A stretch of 64,000 nucleotides of DNA from Bog-532 sp963742865 (GTDB lineage: Bacteria > Actinomycetota > Actinomycetes > Streptosporangiales > Streptosporangiaceae): the NCBI GenBank assembly GCA_963742865.1, contig CAVUNW010000071.1:1-64000 (forward strand), written 5' to 3'. Positions 27,119 through 35,098 of this stretch are shown piece after piece. Made by a program: the position numbers and the translations under genes. The number at the start of each line of letters is the position of its first letter. Positions within the stretch are counted from its first letter, which is position 1. The notes under the pieces are model-generated. The model was not told where the DNA came from and ran no database searches. It was given only the letters and a program-made list of their open reading frames with translations.

Positions 27119-28999
27119 TCATTCGGTGATCTGCCGGTTCGTATCCGGCGCTGTGGCGGGGGTGTGGTCGATCACCAGGATGACGCCGCTGACCATGCCT
27201 TCCTCGGTCCGCAGCGGAGAGGCCGCGATGTGCAGGTCCACCGTCTTGCCGCGCCGGTTGACGGCGGCGAGCTCCACCACCGACGTGCCCTTACCGGGCC
27301 GCTTCAGCAAGCCGTGCAAGCGCGGGGCGATCACGTCCGACGGCAGTCCGATGTCGAGAGCCAGCAGGTTCTTGCCCACGGCCTCATCCGCCCGCAGACC
27401 CCACATTTCCTCGGCCCCCGGGCTCCAGACCTTGACCCCCAGGTCGTAGGTCAGCACGATCACAGCCGTGCCGAGGCTGCGCAGGACCGAGCCGAGGAAG
27501 CCATTGGTCTGATCGAGCTCTTCGGTGCGTACCCGCAGTTCCTCATTGATGGTCTGCAGTTCGTCGTTGGTGGACTGGAGTTCCTCGTTCATCGTCTCCA
27601 GTTCCTCGTTGGTGGACTGGAGTTCCTCGTTGGTGGTCTCCAGTTCCTCGTTGGTGGACTGGAGCTCTTCGTTGGTGGTCTCCAGTTCCTCGTTCAGGGT
27701 CTGGAGTTCTTCGTGGGCTCGCCCCAGGTCGGCGTGGGCGCGCTCCAGTTCATCGCGGACGCGCCGGTCCCGGGTGACGTCAATGAAGCTAATGCCGACG
27801 CCGATGACATCGCCGAGGGCATCGGACAGCGGGGCGATCGTCACGTCGTAGAAACTCGGCTGCGCGCCAGCCCGGCGCCACTCGATGTCGTGCAGGTCCA
27901 CGGGGTGCGAGTCCATCCGCACCTGCTCGATCGGAGACCGCAGGTCGACCGGGCGGTAGGACACGTCGAGATCGGAGAACGGGCGGCCCAGGTCGCGAGG
28001 CCGGAGGTTAAAGAGCATCTCTGCCGTGGCGTTGGCCACCGTCAGGTTCCCGGACAGGTCGGTGGCCAGCTGCGCGACCGGCGATGACGCCAGCGCCGCC
28101 GCCTCCAGCTGCCCGGATACGGGCTCGGGCGGTGTGGTCCGCGCCCATGAACCTGGCTCACCTGGTGCCCGCGGGCCTGAGCCGGATGGCAGCTTACGGA
28201 ACATGCGCTTACGCAGATCGATCGCCTGGAAACGGTCGCCGTCATTGAGCAGCATCTCGGCCTTGCCGAGGAAGAGGTAACCGGGATGGGACAGCGCGAA
28301 ATGAAACCGCCGGGTGATGCTGGCCTGGGTGTCCGCGTTGAAGTACATCAGCGTATTGCGTGACACCAGCAGGTCGACACGGGATATGGGCGCGTCGCGT
28401 GTGAGGTCGTTACGGCCGAAGATCACCTGCCGGCGGAGGTCGCGCCGGAACGAGAACCGGGTGTTCGCCGGCTCGAAATAGGTCCAGCGAAAGGCCTCGG
28501 GTACGTCGTCCATTGCCGAGGCCTCATAAATCCCGTAACGGGCGTACTGCAGAGCGTCCTCGTCGAGGTCGGTGGCGTAGATTTTCACCCGCTCGCGGAA
28601 CTGCTCCGGGCCGAGGGCTTCTGTCAGGACCATGGCCAGGGTGTACGCCTCTTCGCCGGTGGCGCATCCGGCGCTCCAGACCCGGATCGGTGTTCGCGGC
28701 CCCTTGGCGGACAGCATTTCCGGCAGCACAACATCGCTTAGTGCCTGCCACGCGGCCGGGTCCCGGAAGAAGCCGGTGACGTTGATGAGCATGCTGTTGA
28801 AGAGCTCCGTGAACTCCTCCGGCTGCAGCTCGAGGTAATCCCGGTACTCGCCGAACGTCGGCAGATCCAGCGCTGTCATGCGGCGCTGGATCCGCCGCTG
28901 CAGGGTGGATGGTTTGTAGCCGGAAAAATCAAAGCCCCGCGTGTCTTTGAGCATCCGCAGAAGCTCATCGAAATCCGGCTTCAGGTCAGGCGACGTCAC
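27119..28999 (-). CDS. CheR-type methyltransferase with coiled coil and two PAS-like domains
   Basis: 626 residues. The CheR part (1-270) has the N-terminal helical domain (YKPSTLQRRIQRRMTALDL), the SAM motif RVWSAGCATGEEAYTLAMVL, and DLLVSRNTLMYFN, where the usual 'C/F-R-N-V-L-I-Y-F' reads SRNTLMYFN. A PAS domain (about 300-405) is followed by a long coiled coil of ELQSTNEELETTNEEL-type repeats and a second PAS (500-610). This is the CheB-CheR-PAS architecture without the CheB part, which is the next gene. No chemoreceptor genes are near, so it probably serves signalling other than chemotaxis. Confidence 0.9.
   Translation of the reverse strand: MTSPDLKPDFDELLRMLKDTRGFDFSGYKPSTLQRRIQRRMTALDLPTFGEYRDYLELQPEEFTELFNSMLINVTGFFRDPAAWQALSDVVLPEMLSAKGPRTPIRVWSAGCATGEEAYTLAMVLTEALGPEQFRERVKIYATDLDEDALQYARYGIYEASAMDDVPEAFRWTYFEPANTRFSFRRDLRRQVIFGRNDLTRDAPISRVDLLVSRNTLMYFNADTQASITRRFHFALSHPGYLFLGKAEMLLNDGDRFQAIDLRKRMFRKLPSGSGPRAPGEPGSWARTTPPEPVSGQLEAAALASSPVAQLATDLSGNLTVANATAEMLFNLRPRDLGRPFSDLDVSYRPVDLRSPIEQVRMDSHPVDLHDIEWRRAGAQPSFYDVTIAPLSDALGDVIGVGISFIDVTRDRRVRDELERAHADLGRAHEELQTLNEELETTNEELQSTNEELETTNEELQSTNEELETMNEELQSTNDELQTINEELRVRTEELDQTNGFLGSVLRSLGTAVIVLTYDLGVKVWSPGAEEMWGLRADEAVGKNLLALDIGLPSDVIAPRLHGLLKRPGKGTSVVELAAVNRRGKTVDLHIAASPLRTEEGMVSGVILVIDHTPATAPDTNRQITE
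27540..27715 (-). repeat. 21/42-bp repeats encoding the coiled coil
   Basis: Alternating seven-codon units (E-L-Q-S-T-N-E and E-L-E-T-[TM]-N-E) repeat about eight times, giving a heptad periodicity in the linker between the two PAS domains of the CheR protein. The DNA is also repetitive, so unit number could change by slippage. Confidence 0.85.
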
Positions 29000-29631
29000 C
29001 CATCGAAGCGTACGCTCCCGATCGCCGTATGGCCGTGCGCCAGGGTGTCCGGTTTGGTTCCGGTGGCCAGCCGGCTGACCAGCCGGCCCAGGTCCGTAAC
29101 GGGCAGCGCGACCGCGTGCTGGGTAGCAGCCAGGGCGCTGGCCGGCATACCCGGGTACCCGGCCTCGGCCGGATCCTGAACCAGGACCCGGCCGCCGTGC
29201 TGCTCCACCGCCACGCAGCCCAGCGCCGCGTCGTCCAGGGTGCCACTGAGCACCACGGCCAGGACGCGCGGGCCGCCGTACAGCGCGGCGCTGCGGAACA
29301 TCGGGTCAGCGGCGGGACGGACACCGTTCTGGCGCGGCTCCTGCGACAGCTGAATGCTGCCGTTGACGACGAGGACGTGATGGTCGGCCGGGGCCACGTA
29401 CACGTGGCCATGGGTCAGCATTTCGCCGTCCTGGGCGGCGCCGGCCGTCAGGGGGCCGGAACGGTCGAGAATGCCCGGCAGCGCCTGGCCACCGGTCGCC
29501 GGGATGTGCAGGACCACGAGGACGGAGGCCGGAAGATCGGCAGGCAGTCCAGCCAGGAAGGCGCGCAGCGGCATCAGGCCGCCGGCCGAGGCCGCGACGA
29601 CAATGATGTCCCTACCCGGATGGCTCGCCAT
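28996..29631 (-). CDS. CheB-type methylesterase domain protein
   Basis: 211 residues from the ATG at 29629-29631. Only the esterase domain is present: IIVVAASAGGLMPLRAFLAG (catalytic Ser in A-S-A-G-G), VLVVLHIPATGGQALPGILD (His), VYVAPADHHVLVV, and LSGTLDDAALGCVAVEQHGG (Asp). No receiver domain precedes it, so it is not regulated by CheA phosphorylation. The stop overlaps the CheR start (GTGA), making a coupled methylation/demethylation pair. Confidence 0.9.
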   Translation of the reverse strand: MASHPGRDIIVVAASAGGLMPLRAFLAGLPADLPASVLVVLHIPATGGQALPGILDRSGPLTAGAAQDGEMLTHGHVYVAPADHHVLVVNGSIQLSQEPRQNGVRPAADPMFRSAALYGGPRVLAVVLSGTLDDAALGCVAVEQHGGRVLVQDPAEAGYPGMPASALAATQHAVALPVTDLGRLVSRLATGTKPDTLAHGHTAIGSVRFDG

Positions 29632-29686
29632 AGTCGAGTTGTACCCCCAGCCGGACCGGACATCCAAGGGCTGCGCTGGTTCCGGA

Positions 29687-30616
29687 TCAGGCGAAAACGA
29701 TCGTTTTGTTCTGGTGGACGATCACCCGGTCGTCCAGGTGCCAGGCGACCGCGCGGGCCAGCACGGAGCGCTCGACGTGCCGGCCGAGTTTCCGCAGCTC
29801 TTCCACGGTGTACCGGTGATCGACGCGGACGATGTCCTGCTCGATGATCGGCCCCGCGTCCAGTTCGGCGGTCACGTAATGGGCGGTGGCCCCGATGAGC
29901 TTCACCCCGCGGTCGGCGGCGGCCTGGTACGGGTTGGCGCCGGCGAAGGCCGGCAGGAAACTGTGGTGAATGTTGATGACCGGCCCCGGGCATTCGGCGA
30001 GAAAACGCCGGGACAGGATCTGCATGTACCGGGCCAGCACGACTAGATCCACCTCGTCCGCGGCGAGCAGCTTGAGCTGGGCGGTCTCGGCCTGGTCCTT
30101 GGTGTCCCGGGACACCGGGACGTGGTGAAACGGGATGTCCCAGCCACCGACTGTCTCCGCCAGGTCGGGGTGGTTGGAGATGACCATCCTGATATCGGCG
30201 TTGAGCTCGCCGGAATGGGCGCGCCAGAGCAGTTCCTGCAGCGCGTGGTCGGCCCTGGACACGAACACCGCGACGCGTTTGAGCTCGGCGGCCCGGGTCA
30301 TTTTCCAGCGCATGGAGAACGAGCCGGCCAGCCGGGAGAATTGTTCCGTCACGTCACTGAACCGCGCGGCCAGACCGGGCAGATGGAACTCGACCAGCAG
30401 GTAGAACGTCCCGCCCGACGGATCGGTCGAATGCTGCTGGGACTCCAGGATGTTCGCTCCGGTCCCGAATAGGAAACCTGAGACCGCCGCGACGATTCCC
30501 GGCCGGTCCGGGCAGGCGATCAGCAGTCGCCCGATATCGCGTTTGGCGGCGTCGGTGTCGGAGGGGGCGGAAGCACCGGTGGGGTGCCGCCGGACCGCCC
30601 GGTCGTCAGTGGGCAC
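29687..30616 (-). CDS. purU: Formyltetrahydrofolate deformylase
   Basis: 309 residues with an N-terminal ACT domain (RLLIACPDRPGIVAAVSGFL, EFHLPGLAARFSD) and a formyltransferase-fold catalytic domain (VAVFVSRADHALQELLWR, DLVVLARYMQILSRRFL, VINIHHSFLPAFAGANPYQ, the His-His-Ser-Phe-Leu-Pro catalytic loop, and ELDAGPIIEQDIVRVDH). It hydrolyses 10-formyl-THF to formate and THF, balancing one-carbon pools. GTG at 30616 is chosen; an earlier GTG at 30709 adds a non-conserved leader. It interrupts the signalling island and is not obviously linked to it. Confidence 0.9.
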   Translation of the reverse strand: MPTDDRAVRRHPTGASAPSDTDAAKRDIGRLLIACPDRPGIVAAVSGFLFGTGANILESQQHSTDPSGGTFYLLVEFHLPGLAARFSDVTEQFSRLAGSFSMRWKMTRAAELKRVAVFVSRADHALQELLWRAHSGELNADIRMVISNHPDLAETVGGWDIPFHHVPVSRDTKDQAETAQLKLLAADEVDLVVLARYMQILSRRFLAECPGPVINIHHSFLPAFAGANPYQAAADRGVKLIGATAHYVTAELDAGPIIEQDIVRVDHRYTVEELRKLGRHVERSVLARAVAWHLDDRVIVHQNKTIVFA

Positions 30617-30700
30617 GGTTATCAGTGTGCGGCATCCGTGACGGTCCGTGGTCCCGAACGCCGCGTCCGGCTCAGACCCGTCGATCACGTCCGGCAACCT

Positions 30701-30784
30701 TTCGTACACCGGGAGTGTCAGGTTCGTACACCGGGAGGTGTCAGGCCTCGGCGATCGCGTCCGCCACAGTCTCGTACACCGGGA
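30701..30784. repeat. CGTACACCGGGA repeat, three copies
   Basis: CGTACACCGGGA at 30703-30714, 30725-30736 and 30773-30784. The third copy lies inside the 3' end of the STAS gene (encoding IPVYE on the minus strand); the first two are 22 bp apart in the spacer to purU. They look like duplicated pieces of the gene end. Confidence 0.8.
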
Positions 30785-31094
30785 TCAGCTGATCAGCCCG
30801 GGTGAGCTGGAGGACGCGCGCCACCGGCACCTGCGGCGAGGCCAGCGCGAGCACACCGCCCTGCTGGTCAAGTTCCCGGCTGGACCGCAGCAGCATGCGC
30901 AGCCCGGTGGAATCCATGAACGTCAGCTCGGACAGATCCACGACCAGCAGGCGGGGAAGCTGCAGCACGACCGACTCCAGCACGCCGTACAGCTCTTCGC
31001 TGTTCGTCGCGTCGACTTCGCCGGTCAGTGCCACGACCGTGTACGCCGCCCCGGTCGATTCGGGGACCGTCACCGACGCTCTCAGCAGGCCCAC
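30741..31094 (-). CDS. STAS-domain anti-sigma factor antagonist
   Basis: 117 residues. ASVTVPESTGAAYTVVALTG, GEVDATNSEELYGVL and LLVVDLSELTFMDSTGLRML make the STAS fold; Ser in DSTGLR is the site phosphorylated by RsbW-type kinases. It is the probable substrate of the SpoIIE phosphatase at 24926-26155. No anti-sigma kinase is present in the window. GTG start. Confidence 0.9.
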   Translation of the reverse strand: MGLLRASVTVPESTGAAYTVVALTGEVDATNSEELYGVLESVVLQLPRLLVVDLSELTFMDSTGLRMLLRSSRELDQQGGVLALASPQVPVARVLQLTRADQLIPVYETVADAIAEA

Positions 31095-31268
31095 AGGAAT
31101 TCTTATACACCCGCCGGGCGCCTTCGCGCCGCCCGGCGCCGGGCGGTGAAGGTCACGTTCCGGCAGCGAAGGTCACGCTTTGCCTGCAGTCTGCACGTAA
31201 CCGTTGTGCGCACTAACGTGGCCATCGTGGGGATGAACAGCGCTGCCGCCGCGGAGAGCGGGGCCGTC

Positions 31269-31814
31269 ATGAGCACAAACGAGGGCGCCCCTCATCCGGA
31301 GGTTCCCGCGCTGCCGGCCATCCCGGTGTCGGCCGGGGCACTGATCTTCGACCGCGACGGCCGCCTGCTCATCCTCAAGCCGACCTACAAGACGGGCTGG
31401 ACGATTCCGGGCGGGGTGATGGAAGCGGACGGGGAAACGCCCTGGGAGGCGTGCCGGCGCGAGGTGCGCGAAGAGTGCGGCCTCGAGGTGAGCCGCGGCA
31501 GGCTGGCGGGCATGGACTTCCGCCGCCCGCGCCCCGGCCGGCCGGGCGGCGTCCGGTTTCTCTTTGACTGCGGCGCGCTCGATCCCGCCGTCCTGGATGC
31601 CATCGTGCTGCAGCCCGAGGAGATCGCCGAGCACCGGCTGGCGGAAATGGACGAGGCCCTCCCCCTGCTCCGGGGCCCGATCCGGCGGCGGGTCCGGGCG
31701 GCGTGCGCGGGCCGCGGGCTGGTCTACCTGGAGGACGGTCGCCGTCCCCGGGACATCGAGCGCGCTGGGCGGGCGGGGCGGGCCGGGAAGGCGGGGCGGG
31801 GCAGGCGCGGATGA
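31269..31814 (+). CDS. Nudix hydrolase
   Basis: 181 residues with the Nudix box GGVMEADGETPWEACRREVR continuing EECGLEV (consensus G-x5-E-x7-R-E-U-x-E-E-x-G-U), which binds Mg and hydrolyses nucleoside-diphosphate-linked compounds. The C-terminal 15 residues are a glycine/arginine-rich tail (RAGRAGKAGRGRRG). A start at 31233 would add 12 residues. The stop overlaps the first of three start codons of the acetamidase gene. Confidence 0.88.
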   Translation: MSTNEGAPHPEVPALPAIPVSAGALIFDRDGRLLILKPTYKTGWTIPGGVMEADGETPWEACRREVREECGLEVSRGRLAGMDFRRPRPGRPGGVRFLFDCGALDPAVLDAIVLQPEEIAEHRLAEMDEALPLLRGPIRRRVRAACAGRGLVYLEDGRRPRDIERAGRAGRAGKAGRGRRG

Positions 31815-31855
31815 GCCAGGAGCGGATGAGCCAGGAGCGGATGAGCCAGGAGCCG
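31811..31855 (+). repeat. 15-bp repeat giving three consecutive start codons
   Basis: ATGAGCCAGGAGC[G/C]G at 31811-31825, 31826-31840 and 31841-31855. Each unit holds an AGGAG that serves as ribosome site for the ATG of the next unit, so translation could begin at 31811, 31826 or 31841, giving MSQER leaders of different length. Confidence 0.9.
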
Positions 31856-32778
31856 AGGCGGCATGCGGTGTCCGCGGCGCCCGGGACGGTCACCGACGTG
31901 TTCGACCGGGCCCTGCCGCCGGTGCTGACCATCCGGCCGGGTGACACCGTGGTGGTCGGGTCGCTCGACGCCTCTGGCTGCCTGGCCCGGCGGCGCCATC
32001 CCGGTGACGAGCCGCCCCAGCTGATCAGCGCACCCCGCGGGCACTGCCTCACCGGCCCCATCGCGGTCGAGGGCGCCGAGCCGGGCCTGACTCTGGCGGT
32101 GCGGTTCGTGTCGCTGACCCCCGGCGACTGGGGCTGGACGGTGGCGGCGTCCCGGGACAACCGGCTCACCCGGCGGCTCGGCGTCGCCGAAGGGCCGCCG
32201 TCTTGGCTGCTGTGGGAGATCGACGCCGGGAAACGGCAGGCCGTGAGCAACGGGTACACCGTCCCCGTGGCGCCGTTCCTGGGCGTGGTGGGCATGCCGC
32301 CGGCCGCGGCCGGGACGCATTCGACGATCCCGCCGCGCGCCGAGGGAGGCGGCAACATCGACTGCCGCGAGCTGGTGGCCGGCTCGGTGCTCTATCTCCC
32401 GGTCACCGTGCCCGGGGCGATGCTGTGCCTGGGTGACGGGCACGCCGCCCAGGGCGACGGTGAGGTCAGCGGGACCGCGATCGAATGCGCGATGACGACC
32501 GAAGTGGTCGTGGACCTGGTCGCCGATCCGCCCGTGCCGGGCGTGCACGCGCTGACGCGGCCGGCCGGGTCACGTTCGGCTTCAGCAAGGACCTCGACGA
32601 GGCCATGGGGGACGCGCTGGAGGCCATGCTGATCTGGATGCAGTCCCGGTACGGGCTGACCAGGACGGCCGCCCTGGCCCTGGCCAGCCCCACCGTAAAC
32701 CTGCGGATCACCCAGGTCGCCAACGATGTCTGGGGCGTGCACGCCGTGCTGCCCGGCGGCGTCCTGGGGGTCAGCTGA
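31811..32778 (+). pseudogene. Acetamidase/formamidase family protein, one frameshift
   Basis: Starting with MSQER repeats, the protein continues VFDRALPPVLTIRPGDTVVV, GHCLTGPIAVEGAEPGLTLA, AGTHSTIPPRAEGGGNIDCR and VPGAMLCLGDGHAAQGDGEV: the core motifs (G-G-N-x-D metal/active site, D-x-H-x-x-x-G-D-G-E) of acetamidase/formamidase enzymes that hydrolyse short amides. Near 32560 the frame slips; FGFSKDLDEAMGDALEAMLI and VHAVLPGGVLGVS in the next frame complete the C-terminus. About 320 residues when corrected. It may act on amides, for example those made by nitrile hydratase, but no linkage is shown. Confidence 0.87.
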
Positions 32779-32835
32779 GCCGGGCCAGGTGCTGTGCGTC
32801 AGCTGACCCGGGCCAGGCCCTGGGGGTCAGCTGAC
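32770..32835. repeat. 28-bp repeat with GTCAGCTGA(C) palindromes between convergent genes
   Basis: GTCAGCTGA starts at 32770, 32798 and 32826, exactly 28 bp apart, each followed by [GC]CCGGGCCAGG in the first two. GTCAGCTGAC is self-complementary. The first copy holds the acetamidase stop and the last the PPK2 stop, so both proteins end in V-S. It may act as a bidirectional terminator or be slippage. Confidence 0.85.
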
Positions 32836-33669
32836 GGCGCGCCGGTCCAGATCGGCGGCGTGGTCGGGCACGTACGCCTGCATGTCGCGCGCGGGGCGGA
32901 CATAACCCTGGGACGGCGGCCGGGGCGGCATGTGCAGCGGCGGGAGCTTCACGTCGTGGTACGGGATCGTGCTGAGCAGGTGCGCGATCATGTTGATCCG
33001 GGCCCGCCGCTTATCGTCGCTTTCCACCACGTTCCACGGCGCCTCCGGGATGTCGGTGTGCACGAACATCTCGTCCTTGGCCCGCGAGTAATCTTCCCAC
33101 CGGGTGACGGACTCGAAGTCCATCGGGGACAGCTTCCACCGGCGCATCGGGTCCTCCAGCCGTGACTTGAACCGGCGCTGCTGCTCCTCGTCGCTGACCG
33201 AGAACCAGTACTTCCGCAGCAGAATGCCCTCCTCGACCAGCAGCCGCTCGAAAATGGGGCACTGGTGCATGAAGCGGCTGTACTCCTCCTTGGTGCAAAA
33301 GCCCATGACGTGCTCGACGCCAGCGCGGTTGTACCAGCTGCGGTCGAACAGGACCAGTTCCCCTGCGGCCGGCAGGTTCCTGACGTAGCGCTGGAAGTAC
33401 CACTCCGTCTGCTCCCGTTCGGTGGGCGCGGGCAGGGCCACGATGCGCGCCACGCGGGGATTGAGGTACTCCGCGACCCGCTTGATCGTGCTGCCCTTGC
33501 CGGCCGCGTCGCGGCCCTCGAAGATCACCACGATGCGGGCCCGTTCGGCGCGCATCCACTCCTGCATCTTGACCAGCTCGGCTTGGAGCCGGAACAGCTC
33601 TTTCTCGTACACGTCACGAGGGAGCCGCGCTGCCTTCTTGGACGGCCGCGCGCCATTAGCCTTCGCCAT
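32827..33669 (-). CDS. ppk2: Polyphosphate kinase 2 (PPK2)
   Basis: 280 residues. Walker A is VIFEGRDAAGKGSTIKRVAE, Walker B VLFDRSWYNRAGVEHVMGF, and the lid LLRKYWFSVSDEEQQRRFKS with MRRWKLSPMDFESVTRWEDY; all are PPK2 class I/II features. The enzyme transfers phosphate between polyphosphate and nucleoside diphosphates. ATG at 33667-33669 follows a GGAGGAT ribosome site. An N-terminal basic tail (ARPSKKAARL) precedes the domain. Confidence 0.95.
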   Translation of the reverse strand: MAKANGARPSKKAARLPRDVYEKELFRLQAELVKMQEWMRAERARIVVIFEGRDAAGKGSTIKRVAEYLNPRVARIVALPAPTEREQTEWYFQRYVRNLPAAGELVLFDRSWYNRAGVEHVMGFCTKEEYSRFMHQCPIFERLLVEEGILLRKYWFSVSDEEQQRRFKSRLEDPMRRWKLSPMDFESVTRWEDYSRAKDEMFVHTDIPEAPWNVVESDDKRRARINMIAHLLSTIPYHDVKLPPLHMPPRPPSQGYVRPARDMQAYVPDHAADLDRRAVS

Positions 33670-33806
33670 TGCCCATCCTCCTGCCCCGGCGGGGCGCTGC
33701 GTCGGTGCATGGCCGCCCAACCGGCCTACTCGCAGCGTAACGGCCCAGGCCCGGGCTGCCGAGGGCTAGCGCGGCGGGAGTTACCGCAGCCGATAGCGTG
33801 GCTCCC

Positions 33807-34229
33807 ATGCCATCGGATGACTCCCTCAAGGCGTTCCTCGCTGAGCCCCGCAACGCGATTGTGGCCGGGACGCGGGCCGACGGGCGACCGCACGCCACGC
33901 CGAACTGGTTCTACTGGGACGGCACGCGGTTCTACGTCTCGACCACCCGCGACCGCGTGAAGTACCGGATCTTCACCCGGGATCCGCGCGTCCAGTTGCT
34001 TATCGACGACTGCACCGGATTCCGGTATGTGATGCTCTACGGCACCGTGGACGTCCGCGAGGATCTGGCCGCCGAGCTGCCGATTTTCCGCGCCATCCGG
34101 GAGAAGCACGGCCGGGAGGTCCCGCCCGACGACGAGCTCCTCGCGGGCCTGCAGGCCGAGCAGCGGGTGCTCCTCGCCATCACGCCGGACGGCCCGCCGT
34201 CGTCGTGGACCGCGCGCGACTTCAGCTGA
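33807..34229 (+). CDS. PPOX-class F420-dependent oxidoreductase
   Basis: 140 residues: LAEPRNAIVAGTRADGRPHA, TPNWFYWDGTRFYVSTTRDR and YVMLYGTVDVRED follow the TIGR03618-type split barrel that binds F420 and reduces small substrates. A TAGCGT -10 (33794-33799) seven bases before the ATG suggests a leaderless mRNA. It diverges from the PPK2 gene across 137 bp. Confidence 0.87.
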   Translation: MPSDDSLKAFLAEPRNAIVAGTRADGRPHATPNWFYWDGTRFYVSTTRDRVKYRIFTRDPRVQLLIDDCTGFRYVMLYGTVDVREDLAAELPIFRAIREKHGREVPPDDELLAGLQAEQRVLLAITPDGPPSSWTARDFS

Positions 34230-34237
34230 GCCGGCGC

Positions 34238-34813
34238 TTACCGGCTGAGCAGGTGCTCGGCCAGCACGTACCCGCCGAGCAGGATCAGCGCGACGCCCGC
34301 GAGCCGCTCGGCGCCCTCGCGGATGCGCTCACCGATGCGGGCGCCCAGGTACAGGCCCAGCTGGACGGCGACGAGGGTCTGCACGGCGATCGCGACGATG
34401 ACGGCCAGCACGGGCAGCCGGGCCAGGCCCAGGGTGAAGCCGATGGCCAGTTCGTCCAGGCTGATGCTGACCCCCAGGGCCAGGATCGCCGCCCCGTGCG
34501 TCATTTTCAGCCGCGCGGCGCGCTCCTCTTCCTCGCCATGGCCCTCATCCCGGCCCGCCAGCAGCATCCACGCGCCGAGCCCGACGAGCGCCGCGACCGC
34601 CAGGTAGTCCGCCACGGACCCGATGGTGCGGGCCAGCGGCGCGCCCGCTGCCAGCCCGATCAGCGGCATTCCGCCCTCGAACACGACGAACAGCACGGAC
34701 ACGCGCAGCCGGTCCCGGCCGGTCAGGCCCCCGGCAGCCCCGAGTGCGGCCGCCACCGCGAAGCTGTCCAGGCCGAGTGGGAGCACGAACGCCAGCAGGC
34801 GCAGCACGCTCAC
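34238..34813 (-). CDS. mntP: Manganese efflux pump MntP
   Basis: 191 residues, six membrane segments in two homologous halves, each with an acidic motif: LPLGLDSFAVAAALGAAGG and GVSISLDELAIGFTLGLAR. The aspartates line the Mn(II) path. The central loop (DEGHGEEEERAA) is cytosolic and charged. No manganese riboswitch (yybP-ykoY type) was recognised in the 285 bp upstream, which contain no other gene I can support. Confidence 0.92.
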   Translation of the reverse strand: MSVLRLLAFVLPLGLDSFAVAAALGAAGGLTGRDRLRVSVLFVVFEGGMPLIGLAAGAPLARTIGSVADYLAVAALVGLGAWMLLAGRDEGHGEEEERAARLKMTHGAAILALGVSISLDELAIGFTLGLARLPVLAVIVAIAVQTLVAVQLGLYLGARIGERIREGAERLAGVALILLGGYVLAEHLLSR

Positions 34814-35098
34814 CGTACTAGTCCCGCCGCGCCCCGCCCGTGCACCCGGGGAAGCGTACCCGGGGCCCGGCTGGGCTCCGGGCTCCGGCCGGCTCGGAGC
34901 ACCCGCGGCGGACGTTCACGGGCGCAAGCCTCGCCAAAATGGCGAACTGCCCACCCTAAAGTGACATGTTTCGGACCTCGGTCTTGACAGAATCGCACAC
35001 TAACGAGTGAAACTCTTCATGAGCACAGCGCTGTGAAGCTGTCCGGGACGAGTGGGGCAGCCGAGTGGGGTGGCGCTGTCCGCGTGTGAGGAGGCGCT

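Noticed and set aside
34814..35098. Manganese riboswitch (yybP-ykoY) upstream of mntP
   Set aside because: The conserved loop sequences of that riboswitch were not found in the 285 bp upstream.
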